64,000 nucleotides of DNA, taken from the NCBI GenBank assembly GCA_025594325.1, contig JANHCV010000007.1, forward strand, positions 992,001-1,056,000, read 5' to 3'. The notes beneath the pieces were generated by a model. The model was not told the origin of the DNA. It searched no databases and worked only from the letters and a program-made list of their open reading frames with translations. This document shows, one piece after another, positions 35,220-45,207 of the stretch (the stretch's first letter is position 1; every line of letters starts with the position of its first letter). Source of the stretch: Blastocladiella emersonii ATCC 22665. Lineage: Eukaryota; Blastocladiomycota; Blastocladiomycetes; Blastocladiales; Blastocladiaceae. Both the position numbers and the translations under genes were made by a program.

Positions 35220-35985
35220 CGTCGCTGGGAGGCCTCGGCACCTGTAACATTTTGTCTCTTCTGCCGTCATTCCATCCTGTACCACATACACGTCTACCTT
35301 GGAGCATCCTTAACAGCAGTCTGGAGCTGCGAACGCGAGGAACACATGGGCACGCGCAACGCGTCTTGTTTCAGGATCAGCCGCAGCATCTATCAACGTG
35401 AGCGGGCCACGTTCAGTCCGTGCCTGCGCGCGGCTAAACCACCCGCGTTGCCACCGCGGCCAGCAAGCCAGCCAATCCTACGAGCTGTACTGTTCGCAGG
35501 ACAAGAGGACGTTGCACTCAGTCGTCGAAGCGCTGCCCGTTTCCGCCGCCGGGGCCAGCGCAGCGCGTCCCAACGATGGCGGCTCGCCAGCCACCCGTCT
35601 CGTTTCGGAGGAGCGGCGCCTTCTCTACTGATGCCCCGGCCCACGCGCCCCGGAACCCCGCGCGCGTTCCGCCCCTTAAAGCTCGCGCGCCGCCCATCGT
35701 TACTCCTGTCTTCCCCGACCCCCGTCGACCGGCAAGATGACCAAGTCGCTGCCGCCGCCGCCCTCGCCCTAGCAGCCAGCTAGCAACCCTCACGGTGAGG
35801 CGGCGGCGCCTTCGATCCCTCGCGTTCCGCTCGCCCTGCTCGCTCCGCCCCCCACGCCTCCCAGTTCGCAGCCACTCTGCTCGCCCAAGCCGCCCTCGTC
35901 GTCGTCACCACTCCCTACAACTCCAACCCGGGCATCCTGCGGCGCGATCGGCTGTGAGCGCGACTCGCCTGCGCTCCAGCGCGGC
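35220..35985. other. Intergenic; no gene recognised
   Basis: This region lies downstream of the first Cys/His-rich gene and upstream of a possible small gene at 35986. Open frames here are Arg/Pro-rich in several frames at once, which is typical of GC-rich noncoding sequence. A short ATG frame at 35739 ends after 11 codons. Confidence 0.4.
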
Positions 35986-36348
35986 ATGGCGGCTTCGCCG
36001 GCTGCGGCTCCGACGTCTGTCGCGGCGGCAGCGGTCTCCGGCGCCGGTCCAGTCTCGTCGTCTGGCAAGTCCCCCGTCACGTCGGTCTGGTCGTGCAACA
36101 AGTCCCCCAACAAGTCGGCCTCGCCTCCGCACCTCGACTGCGTGTCGCCGCTCATGGGACTGCGGCGGTTCTCCAGCGTCATCGGGGACCACCTGTCGTT
36201 CCGCCACGACGAGGAGCCGACGCCGCCCGCCGACGGCCCGCCGGGTTATGGCCTGGTGCCGTATGCCGAGGTCTCGCTCGTCTCCGAGGTCTCGCTTGTC
36301 GCCCAGTACCGCCTGGTGTGGGAGAGCTGCAACCAGAGCCGCGACTAG
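35986..36348 (+). CDS. Possible small hypothetical protein, 120 aa
   Basis: An uninterrupted frame begins in a good start context (GCGGCATGGCG) and ends at TAG. The C-terminal half has balanced composition (GLVPYAEVSLVSEVSLVAQY, then RLVWESCNQSRD) with a small repeat of EVSLV. The first third is Ala/Ser-rich. No known domain or membrane segment is visible. It may be a short gene or the last exon of a longer one; no splice structure upstream was convincing. Confidence 0.35.
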   Translation: MAASPAAAPTSVAAAAVSGAGPVSSSGKSPVTSVWSCNKSPNKSASPPHLDCVSPLMGLRRFSSVIGDHLSFRHDEEPTPPADGPPGYGLVPYAEVSLVSEVSLVAQYRLVWESCNQSRD

Positions 36349-36795
36349 GTCGCGCCTGTCTTCAGGCGCGCGCGCGCGTGGCGGTCGCGCGCTCCTCGCT
36401 TGCAACCCACTCAGGCTCAACCGTCAACGGCTGCCCAGTGCGCCACGTCTCTCCTCCCGCCTGTACCACTACATACCAAGGCGTCCGTCCGTCTACCCGC
36501 AGTTTTGTGATTCCGCTCGCAGTGGTTTTGATTTCCCTACATTGCTCGATTCCATCCATTGTACATGAACGCGAGCTGTCGCCTCGATGCACGCTGGGTA
36601 GCCGAGGTGCGCGCGGCGTGAGAGAGCGAGAGCGAGAGCGCAGATCAACTTGCGAGAGGAACATGGAGGCCACCGTGAAGTGGGCGTGGGCGGGCTCAAA
36701 AACGCGTGCCGCCGACCGCCGCGGTGCTACTGTCCGGCGGCGCGGCTGCACGGGAGGCGGCGGTCCCTCTTTTACTGGCTGCTTCTCCCTCAATC
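36349..36795. other. Intergenic segment next to the transposon insertion
   Basis: This stretch runs up to the TTA target duplication of the Harbinger element. It contains an AG-rich run near 36625-36650 (GAGAGCGAGAGCGAGAGCGC). No coding frame of protein character was seen. Confidence 0.4.
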
Positions 36796-36798
36796 TTA

Positions 36799-36813
36799 GG
36801 GTCCGTTTGGTTC
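36799..36813 (+). repeat. Left terminal inverted repeat of the Harbinger element
   Basis: GGGTCCGTTTGGTTC pairs with the right end at 40037-40051 with a single mismatch (T against C at position 4). It directly follows the TTA target duplication. Confidence 0.9.
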
Positions 36814-36912
36814 AGATCAGGTGGATCAGCTGAAAAAGTTGCCACGTTTCACCTCACCCCCGTTCATCTCAGCGGCCGTGCGAACCAAACGCCCCGCTGG
36901 ATGAACGCCCCT

Positions 36913-36927
36913 CCCCCCCCCCCCCCC
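36913..36927 (+). repeat. Run of 15 C inside the Harbinger left end
   Basis: An uninterrupted C homopolymer lies between the left subterminal repeat and the transposase gene. Its exact length may vary between copies or be misread. Confidence 0.8.
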
Positions 36928-37020
36928 GCAATAAAATCTTTCCCACCTCTTTGCAGCCGCACTTATTGCAACGAATCAACACCTAACCTCACGCATCGTG
37001 TTCTCGAGCCCTCAAACAAC

Positions 37021-38338
37021 ATGGGCAAGGGATACAACCGCAAGCTGCGCGGCCTCATGCTCACGGCCGCCCTCGCTCTCCTGCGACGTCTCGCTGCGCG
37101 CAACGAGCGCCGCTCGTGGGAGCCTATCCGCACGTCCACGCTTTCTGGCGAGTCGTGGGTTCAAGAGCTGCTGACGTGCAACAGCAAAACGCGTTTTTCG
37201 GAAATCGCCCGTATGCCCCGCGAGACCTTCAAGGCCATCTGCCGCCTGTTCCGCGACCGTGGCCTTCTCACCGACGGCCGCGAGCTGTCCGTCGAGGCGC
37301 GCTTCATGGTTTTTCTTGTCATGGCCGGCGAGGGCAGCACCAACCGCAACCTCAGGGAGCGGTTCCAAATCTCTGGCGAGACCGCGTCCAGGGTTCTGAA
37401 GCAGGTGCTCGACGCTCTGTACCGCCTGATGCCCGAGTTCATTGTCCAGCCGTCCGATTCTACGCCCGTGCATGAGCGCATCGCCCACGACCCGAAATAC
37501 GCTCCGTTCCAGAACGCGGTCGGCGCGCTTGACGGAACGCACATCCCGTTTGTTGTGCCCGCCAAGCTTCACGACTCGTTCCGAAACCGCAAGGGGACCA
37601 TCTCCTCAAATGTCCTCGCTGCCTGCGACTTTGACTTGAACTTCACCTACGTTCTCGCAGGGTGGGAGGGCAAGGCGCACGACTCGCGCGTGCTCTCGGA
37701 CGCCTTCGCCCGTGGGTTCAAGATCCCCGCCGGCCGCTTCTACCTCGCCGACGGCGGCTACGCAAACCGCACGTCCATCATCGTGCCCTTCAGCGGTACC
37801 CGCTATCATCTTCGCGAGTTTGCCCGCGGCAAGGATGGGTACGTTCTCACTGCCATGACCATCACGTTGGCGCCATCTCATCTGCTTCACCAACGTACGT
37901 AGAGTTAAGAACCGCGAAGAGCTTTTCAATCTGCGTCACGCGTCGCTCCGCAACTCCATTGAGCATATCTTTGGCGTGCTCAAGAAGCGGTTCCGCGTCC
38001 TCTCGATTGGCGCGGCCTACCCAATCAAGACTCAAGTCAAGCTTGTGTACGCGCTCTGCACGCTGCACAACATGATCAACAAGTGGAACCAAGGCGGCGA
38101 CGCCTTCTTTCGCGACGCCGAGACGGAGCTCCGGCGCGCGCGGGACGCGGCGCGTGAGGCGCCAGTACGTGGGCGCGAGCCCCTGAACGACGAGAACGAG
38201 GAGGACGACGAGGCCGCTGTCCTCGAGGCCTCGCTGGACGGAGCTCGTCAGCGCGGTATCTCGCTTCGGAACCGCATCGCAAATGTTCTTTGGACCGAGT
38301 ACAGGCGCGTCATGGCCGCTCGTGGGACCCGTCTTTGA
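37021..38338 (+). CDS. Harbinger DDE transposase, two exons
   Basis: Exons 37021-37838 and 37903-38338 (64-bp intron, donor GTACGT) give 417 residues. The domain matches the DDE superfamily endonuclease of PIF/Harbinger. An N-terminal helix-turn-helix-like part (LRERFQISGETASRVLKQVL) is followed by GALDGTHIPFV (first Asp), GWEGKAHDSRVLSDAF (second Asp) and RNSIEHIFGVLKKRFRVL (Glu). YLADGGYANR lies between the last two. The tail is acidic and Arg-rich. The intron falls just after the core (FARGKDG) and is removed in the host's usual splice style. The enzyme would cut at the terminal repeats and insert at TTA-like targets together with its Myb-like partner. Confidence 0.93.
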
Positions 38339-38651
38339 AGGCGCGAAATAATTGTTGTACCCGCATGCATGCTGTAATATACTGATTTGTCAAGTACTAT
38401 AACGTTAGATAAGCGATTCCAGATGATTTGACGCGTCGCTGAGGTCAGAACGCATCGGTGGAGACGCGTCGATCAATCACGTGACGTGTGAGACACTTTG
38501 CGAACCACGCGTTTCTCAACGAGTCGCGTCATTTTCGAGCCAAGGGTAACGATTGAAGATACGATGGACACAAAGCCAGATGTATTGGACACAAATGGGC
38601 GAGAACAAGGCCAGGAAGCAACGCGAGGGGAGGGGGACATGTGCGAGTGAG

Positions 38652-39781
38652 CTACTGAATGAAAATCTTGAGGATGCGCTTGCGCTTCGATTCGGACACG
38701 GCCATGACGCGAAGCGCTTGATCCTCGGTCAGGCGGGTGGCGACGTCGATCTGGTACTCTTCATTGTCATTGTACGCGTCCTGGACCCATTCAAGTGCGG
38801 CGGTCAGAACGGGCTTGGAGTTGGCGGTTGAGACGCTCTGGAACACCTCCTTGATGCCCATGAGGAATTCCGAGTCCGAGAGGCGACGCGAGCTGCTGTC
38901 CGAAGTGCGGCTGCGCTTGCTGGCGGGGGCCGCGTCGTCTTGACCATCAACACCTTCCACGTCACCAGACTCCTTGCCGTCCTGCTCGAGGTGCGAGTAC
39001 TTGCCGGTGGCGGTCGAGCTGCCCCACAGCATGTTGGCCTTCTTGTAGTACGGGAAGGGCTTGCAGCCCGCAGTCAGCTCCTCCTTGAGCTCTGCCTACA
39101 ATTGAAGCAGGCCAGGCGCTGTTAGCTCGCCGCGAGTTGACGCGTAACGATATTGAACAAACGTACCGAGAGATCGTTCCAGAACTCCTCTGGCACGTCG
39201 ACCGTGCACTCACCCTCATTCCAGGTGCAGCCGTTGCCCGAGTACGACAGAAGCCGTTTTACGGCGCGAAAACAAGTGCGAAGCTGGAGCCGAACGCTGA
39301 CGTTGTTAGCGCTACGGTTGACGCGTGTCCGCAAGACAAAGCGTACGTATGTCACGCGGTTCTTGACCTGCTCCGCCGTAAACTGCATGTTGAACTCGTC
39401 CGACAGGGCCTGGGCAATCGACACACGGTGCTGGGCCTTGAGCGTGTTGCTGTCGCCGAGCACGCCGTCGTCAGCGAGGTTGCAGAAGTGGTCGAGGAGG
39501 AAGTTGGTCGACGCGGAGCAGAAGGTGGCCTTGCCGCCGCTGGCCTTGCCGCTGCTGGCCTTGCTGCCACTGGCCTTGCGCTTGCTTGGCTTGGCGATGG
39601 TCACGGGCGGCAGCGGGTTGGTCGGCGTGACAGCAGCGTTGCCGTCGCTCCCAGCAGCGTCGTCATCTGCATCCTCGTCGCTATCGGCGGGCGGCGGCGG
39701 GATTTCGGGCACGTTCTTGACGATCTCCTCGATGGACATGGCCGTACGGCCAGCGCGCTTTTTGCTTGACGGGGGAGCCAT
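38652..39781 (-). CDS. Harbinger Myb/SANT-like accessory protein, three exons
   Basis: Exons 39781-39347, 39283-39167 and 39095-38652 (introns 63 and 71 bp, the first with CTAAC) give 331 residues. A Lys-rich low-complexity N-terminus leads into a three-helix region: FLLDHFCNLADDGVLGD, MQFTAEQVKNRVTY, then VKRLLSYSGNGCTW and EEFWNDLSAELK. This is the Myb/SANT-like domain that accompanies Harbinger transposases, which need it for nuclear entry and DNA binding. The C-terminal part has a Ser/Arg region (KRSRTSDSSSRRLS) and ends KRKRILKIFIQ. It converges on the transposase within the element. Confidence 0.88.
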
Positions 39782-40036
39782 TCTTTTCGGCTTTGAGGGA
39801 GGACGGGGGAGAGAGAGCGAGTTACTTTGGAGGAAAACGGCGTTTACATAGGCCGGGGAGCACAGCCTGAAGGTTTCGGGGGCGAGCAGACGGGCGATTC
39901 AGCGACGAGGGTTCCATTCAGCTCACCCGGGGGTTGAACCAAACGCCGCGATGAACACGACGGGGTGAAAATGCCACGTTTCAGCTGGGTGAACACCGGA
40001 CCGTGTAAAATCGATTGATCCACCTGATTCACCCCG

Positions 40037-40051
40037 GAACCAAACGGGCCC
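40037..40051 (-). repeat. Right terminal inverted repeat of the Harbinger element
   Basis: GAACCAAACGGGCCC is the partner of the left terminal repeat and is followed at once by TTA, the target duplication. Confidence 0.9.
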
Positions 40052-40106
40052 TTAGTCACTGTCCATGAACACGTGAAGATCCGACCACCCCACTCTATGC
40101 AAAGTG

Positions 40107-41605
40107 ATGCTCAACTCGAACATGGAAGCTCATGCAATTCTGATTCTCCGTTTCGACCTGTCCGAGGTGACACGAGCGCACTTTGACGTCCTCGTACAGC
40201 TACTTCGAGCCGGTCAGCTCTTGGTCAGGCTTCACTTGCCGCCAGACTTTGACTCGAGTCTGTTGGATCGCTTCCTGTCCTTGCCCGTCATCGAGTTCAC
40301 GCTCTCGCCGACGACTTTGGCCGAGGCCCTTGGCGACGCTTCCAAAAGTCGGGCGAACAAGGCTGCGCGCAATGAAGCTTGGTGCCAGGTCCGGATGACG
40401 CTTCGCTTTACTTGTCCCGTGTGTAACAGCGCTTGCGTTCAGTTTGTTCGGAAATCGTGCGTCCGCGTTTGTTACTGTGCTGCTGTCCGTGAGCCTCGTG
40501 CTAACAGGATCCGTGCGATTCGTTCTTAGATGCGCCCACTCCGAGTCCCGCGAGGCTATTCGCGTCCATATCGGCTCTCATGGTCTCCTTAGTGAGCAGT
40601 TCCTTTGTCCCGGCCGCACCCACGCGGTCCCCGGCTACGAGTGCAAGTCGCTCCTGCATCGCCCTGAGTACGTGTCTTTGACCTTCAGTATGGCGATAGC
40701 TCCATGCCGTCTCACTCACTACCCCGCCATGTAGTCGCCACCACCTCTACCATCTCGGCCGCCAGCCGCGGTGCGTCGAGAGTTACATGGCGGCCCTCGC
40801 AGCAAACGACGCTTCGGTGCGGGCCATTGTCACTCGACTTCTCTCGAACCGACCCAGCGGTCCAGCCCTTGCTCTGCTTGATTCCGAATCCACTGCTCTC
40901 ATCGCTCAACGGTTTACTCAGCTCTTGAGCAACGCGTCGCAGCCCCGCGAAAATCGCGCCAACGTGGACGGTGACGAAACTTCTGCGCACCCAGCTGCAA
41001 ACCAAGTCGTCCGAGTCGCGCCATCGCAGACACCGACGTCTGCTGGCGCGGAGCCCGCTGCGATTGGTACGGCCGAGATGGCCATGGCTCCGCCGGCTTC
41101 CCTTTCTCGCGCAACGCCCCTGTTTCTATTGGAGTCTTACGATCGCGCGGCATCGCTGCACGGCATGGTACCGCTTGACGAATCGAGCTCTCGTCGCGTC
41201 CCTGACGCCATGACCCAAGTTCCCGCTGCCCCGATCTCAGATGGGCCCGCATCCAGGTCGATTTTCTTCGAGGAGCGCCCGCCAATCCAAGCCAGTGCAA
41301 AGAACAATTCTCGCTCCGTCGAGTTCCGCTATGATGATATCAGGCTCCGGCTCTCGCGCTTGGAATCGATTCGCATGGCCAAGGACACTGCCGCGGCCGT
41401 GTCTCCCTCGGAATCGCTTCCGAAGTTCAAGGACGTTACTGAACTCAACGAAGCCATGGATTTCGACGAAGCCATGGGTTTCGACAACGACGACGAAGCC
41501 ATGGATGTCGACGCGGAACTCGAGCTGGGCGAGTCCTCGCTGTTAATGTCGTTCATTGAAGTAGTAGGTCATGTTCTCGCGAGGGTCTTTGAGGATTGGT
41601 ACTAA
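40107..41605 (+). CDS. Cys/His-rich putative zinc-finger protein, family copy 2
   Basis: Exons 40107-40456, 40530-40667 and 40735-41605 give 452 residues. Both introns are phase 2 (73 and 67 bp), as in the copy at 33657, and exon 2 has the same length (138 bp) in both. Motifs run in the same order: FTCPVCNSACVQFVRKS, then GSHGLLSEQFLCPGRTH, CKSLLHRPE, RHHLYHLGRQPRC and YMAALAANDASV. The C-terminal part is Asp/Glu-rich with an MDFDEAMGFDNDDEAMDVD repeat. It begins 55 bp past the Harbinger element. A second ATG (40122) is available. Function unknown. Confidence 0.75.
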
Positions 41606-42146
41606 TGGCGCCTCTTGTTGCATTCGAATATAATCATTATTATTTTGTTTTTGCTTTGAGGTCGCTACTCGCTCAAAGCCTTGGCTCGCTCAGGCGCACC
41701 GTTCACACGCACCGATTGGTTGAGCACGTCTCGCTTGCGCCTGAGCATCTTGCTTATTCATCACTACTCTCATCGCCCTCACCACGATTGTCACCGCATC
41801 ACCAAAAGTACATGACCGAGGCCGCGGTGAATGCGACCCGGCCAACTTCAGCTCTCGCCAGCGAGGGCGACGTGACCATGGACCTCATGCCACTCAAACG
41901 CACGTCAGGGTCTGGCATCGACAGCGCGCACAATCGAATTTGACGATCTGACTCGGAATGGCCGCGCCGTCCGAGCGATGGACGGGTTCCGTGCAATGGA
42001 CGCGTCAAACAAACACTTGATGTGAGACACCTTGAGACACCGCGTCGCAACGCGACCCGCGTTGAATCGGCTGCACTCGGCTTCGCTAAGCATTTCACGA
42101 GGCCAAGCAAGGTGGCATGGACTAAATCATGTATTACTGCCACTCT
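41606..42146. other. Intergenic; possible remnant of a family gene
   Basis: A 43-codon frame at 41812 (MTEAAVNATRPTSALASEGD) resembles the start of the broken gene at 51739 (MTQAVTQPPAALNADEDG) but ends quickly. TGAGACACC occurs twice near 41963-41982. I see no complete gene here. Confidence 0.35.
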
Positions 42147-44514
42147 TCAGGGCTGGATCCCGAAGTGCTCGAGCCGAACCTACACGTCGGCGCTGGCCAT
42201 CAGCCCTCCAATCCACCCAATCCACCCCTCACCCGTCCGTACCTCATCGTCGCCCGCGCGCATCGCCGCGAGCGCCGCGTCGCGGAACTTGCCCTGGACT
42301 TCTGCCCCCGAGATCCCCGTGAACTCGCTCGCGAGCGCAGTGACGTCGGCGTCGGTGAGAGCGCACGGGTGCCTCGCCGCGAACCCGCGGACGAGCGCGG
42401 CGGCGTCGGCCGCTGTCTTGGGCAGCGGAATCGGGACGTGCATCTCGAGCCGCCCGGGGCGCAGGAGTGCCGAGTCGATGCGGTCGGGCTGGTTGGTCAC
42501 TACACGTGCGCAAGGCGTCAGTTGCTGCCCGCGCGCGATGATTCCGCGGAAAACGTACTCGCAATGACAAAGATCTCGGCGGCCTTGGTCCCAACGCCCG
42601 CCATGATGCCGTCGAGCTCGGTGAGGAAGCAGGTGACGATGCGGTCGCCCGTACCCTCGGACGAGGTGGACGCGCTGCCGCGCGACGACGCCAGCATCTC
42701 GAGCTGGTCGAGGAGCAGGACGCACGGCGCGGCCGCGCGGGCTTGTGCGAAGACGCGCGCGATGGCGCGCTCGCTCTCGCCGACGACTTTCGAGAGGACT
42801 CGCGAGGCCTGTTCGAGTCAAGTCAGTCGCTGGGCTGGCCTTGCGGGATGAAGTGCGGATCGAAATCGTACATCGAGCGGGACACACTGGTACCCGAGCG
42901 CGTTGATGAGGGCGAACGCGACGACCGACTTGCCGACGCCCGGCGGGCCGTGCAGGAACACGCCGCGCGTGGCGCCGAGCGGCGACCGGTGCTGGGGCGA
43001 GGTGAGCGGGCGCACGATGTTGGTCTCGAGGTCGGCGATCACGCTGTCGAGCGCGTAAATGTCGCGGAACGTGATGTTCGGGATCTACACGTCGCTATAG
43101 TCGTGAGAGAGATCCCGTCTTCTGAAGCTGCGACGGGGGCGACGTACATCAATCGCATGCTCAAGCAACGCCATCGGCCGAACCTGCCGCATCGCGTCGC
43201 CGAGCTCTTCCGCGAGCGCGTGTTCCGGGACCCCGGCCTCCGCCGTGATCGCGAGCGCGCGCGCCGCGGCGATCCCCGCGGCGCGGTGCAGGTCACCCGG
43301 GACCAAGCCGTGCGCTCGCTCAGCGACGCGGCGAACGACGGCGGGGTCGACCATGGGCAGCATATGCTGTAGCATCTTGGTGCGGTCGGCCGCGGAGGGC
43401 GTGACGACGCGGAAGGCGGCGTCGAGGCGGCCGGACCGCAGCAGGTGCGCGGGGACGGCGTGGACGCGGTTGGTCACGGCGATGACGATGACGCGCGTGG
43501 CGTGGTCGAGGTAGTAGGCGAGCAGGTCGGCTTGTGGGGAGGACAGCTGGTCGAGCTGGTCGAGGACGAGCAGGGTCGGCGAGGCGGGCGGCGAGAGGAA
43601 CAGGGACTCGCGCAGCTGGGTGACCTCGCCCGTCAGCGAGATGGTACGGTACGGGAGGCCGGACGCGTCTACAAGGCGGCGATCGGCGGGGTCAGGAACA
43701 CGTCGCCACGGCTGCAACCCGTAAACGTACCTGCGAGCGCCTGGACGATCACCGACTTGCCAGCGCCCGGCGGCCCCGTCACAACGGCGTGCCTCGGCCT
43801 TGCCGCGCGGGCGCACCGGGCGGCCTGGTCCACGAGCCACGCGGCGACCTCGGCGACGAGCTTGGTGTACCCGACAACCCCACCGCGTTCCGCCATCCGC
43901 GCCGCAACCACTTCCGCCGACGGTACGACGCCCGCAAACTCGGTCCGCGGGACGAGCTTCGTCGTCGGCGCGGCGATGAGCCGCCACTCGCCCGCGGGCG
44001 CGTAGATCTCGATCCACGCGCACGACCCGTCGCCGAGCGCGACCGGCCACCGCGTCGTCCCGTGCACGGCGCGGTGGTGGAGCAGCGGGACGAGTCCCGC
44101 AAACAGCCTTGCGAGGTGCGGCTCGGACGGCGGGGCGAGGCGGCCGTCGCGGTCGCGCACCGCAAACTCGGCCGTGTCGAGGACGGCGAGGTCGCGGTTC
44201 AGCGGCTGCACCGCGAGCGTGTCGAGGGTCTCGCCGACGGAGGCGGCGCGATCGCGGTACACGGGCGGCAGGACGACGTGTGGGACGGCGGACGCGGGTT
44301 CGGGCGCGAGGACGCGGAGGAGCCGCACGCCGATCGCGGGCGAGTCGGGCGTGGTAGAGGACCGGAGCAGGGCGTACGGCGCCGTGAGCGGGCCACGGGA
44401 CCCGGCGGCCGCAGCAGGCGCGAGGCTCGCGGCGTCGTCGAGGTGCAGCAGGCCCGCCGCGGCCTCGGATGGGCTCGCGAAGCGGACTGCTGCTGGCGCG
44501 AATGCGGGTTGCAT
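42147..44514 (-). CDS. Double AAA ATPase, AFG2/SPATA5L1-like, six exons, DQ Walker B motifs
   Basis: Exons 44514-43731, 43668-43148, 43084-42872, 42808-42559, 42499-42243 and 42179-42147 give 685 residues; the five introns are 59-63 bp. There are two AAA modules. The first has GPPGAGKS (about 246-253) and LLVLDQLDQL (Asp298-Gln299), the second GPPGVGKS (481-488) and VLLLDQLEML (Asp540-Gln541). SKVVGESERAIARVF and ALLRPGRLEMHVPIPLP mark the second as type II. The last exon is only 11 codons (VRLEHFGIQP), like the C-terminal EHF of SPATA5-like proteins. AFG2-type proteins help ribosome maturation; PEX1/PEX6-like is the alternative. Both Walker B glutamates are Gln, which would be expected to slow ATP hydrolysis. 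Confidence 0.8.
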
Positions 44515-44688
44515 GGTTGTGTGTGTGGGTCGTGTTGCGTGAGGAAGGGAGAGCGCTCGAAGTGGGATCGCCGCCGTGGTGGTCGGCCCCGGCCAACTCG
44601 GCCGCCGCTGCCAACACAACGCCCGCTCCCGACCCGCACCTCGCTCGCGAGCTGCCACGCATCTTCCACGCAGAAACCAAGTGCAACC
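44515..44688. promoter_or_regulatory. Shared 174-bp divergent promoter
   Basis: The AAA ATPase gene starts leftward at 44514 and the small protein gene starts rightward at 44689. Both promoters must therefore fit in 174 bp or overlap the first exons. No TATA box is visible. Confidence 0.6.
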
Positions 44689-45119
44689 ATGTCGTCGACC
44701 GTGGCCGGGCTCTCGCCGGCGTTCACGTACCCGACGTCGTCCGCGTCGGGCGGCGCCGCCGTCAAGATCACCAAGGTCACGACGACGACCACCACCACGA
44801 CTATGAAGACCTCGGCCGCCAGCCCGGGTGCCGTCGTCAAGACCGAGGAGGAGCCGTCGCTCCTCATCAGCTTCCTGCGGACGCTCGCCGAGACCGTCGT
44901 CACGTCCGTCCTCCCCGCTCTCGCCACGCACTGTGTCCGACGCGACCCTGACGCCACACGCCCGCCCGCAATCGTAGCAACTTTCTCCAAGGCGCCTTCT
45001 TCGGGACCGCCGCCGCCGTGCGCTACCAGTCGGCCGTGAGCGGCGGCCTGTGGCGCGCGCTGCTGGGCCGCCCGAAGCCCGTCGTGGTCGCTGCCGCGAC
45101 GACGTCGCGCCGTCGCTAG
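44689..45119 (+). CDS. Small hypothetical protein, 118 aa, two exons
   Basis: Exons 44689-44903 and 44978-45119 give 118 residues. The 74-bp intron has CTGAC and ends CGTAG, but its donor GTCCGT departs from the GTACGY seen in most genes here. The join was chosen because it makes a continuous amphipathic stretch, PSLLISFLRTLAETVV then FLQGAFFGTAAAVRYQSAVS. The N-terminus has a run of Thr and the end is basic (ATTSRRR). The hydrophobic stretch suggests membrane association. I do not recognise it. It is head-to-head with the AAA ATPase gene. Confidence 0.55.
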
Positions 45120-45207
45120 TCCCTTCCTCCCCGCCCCTCTCCTGTGTACAGTACCACCCAACCGAACGAGAAGTCAACATGTGCAAATCCCCGAGATACA
45201 TTCCCTA

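Larger units (their letters stand above)
36799..40051. mobile_element. Complete PIF/Harbinger DNA transposon, 3,253 bp
   Basis: The element starts GGGTCCGTTTGGTTC and ends GAACCAAACGGGCCC: 15-bp terminal inverted repeats with one mismatch. It is flanked on both sides by TTA (36796-36798 and 40052-40054), the three-base target duplication typical of this superfamily. Subterminal GAACCAAACGCC copies lie about 80-110 bp inside each end. The interior holds the two genes expected of an autonomous element, convergently arranged: a DDE transposase (+) and a Myb/SANT-like protein (-). Neither gene has a stop or frameshift once short introns are removed, so the copy may be recently active. Confidence 0.93.

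Noticed and set aside
35739-35774. Short frame at 35739 as first exon of the small gene at 35986
   Set aside because: It ends after 11 codons, and no donor-acceptor pair with matching phase was found to join it.
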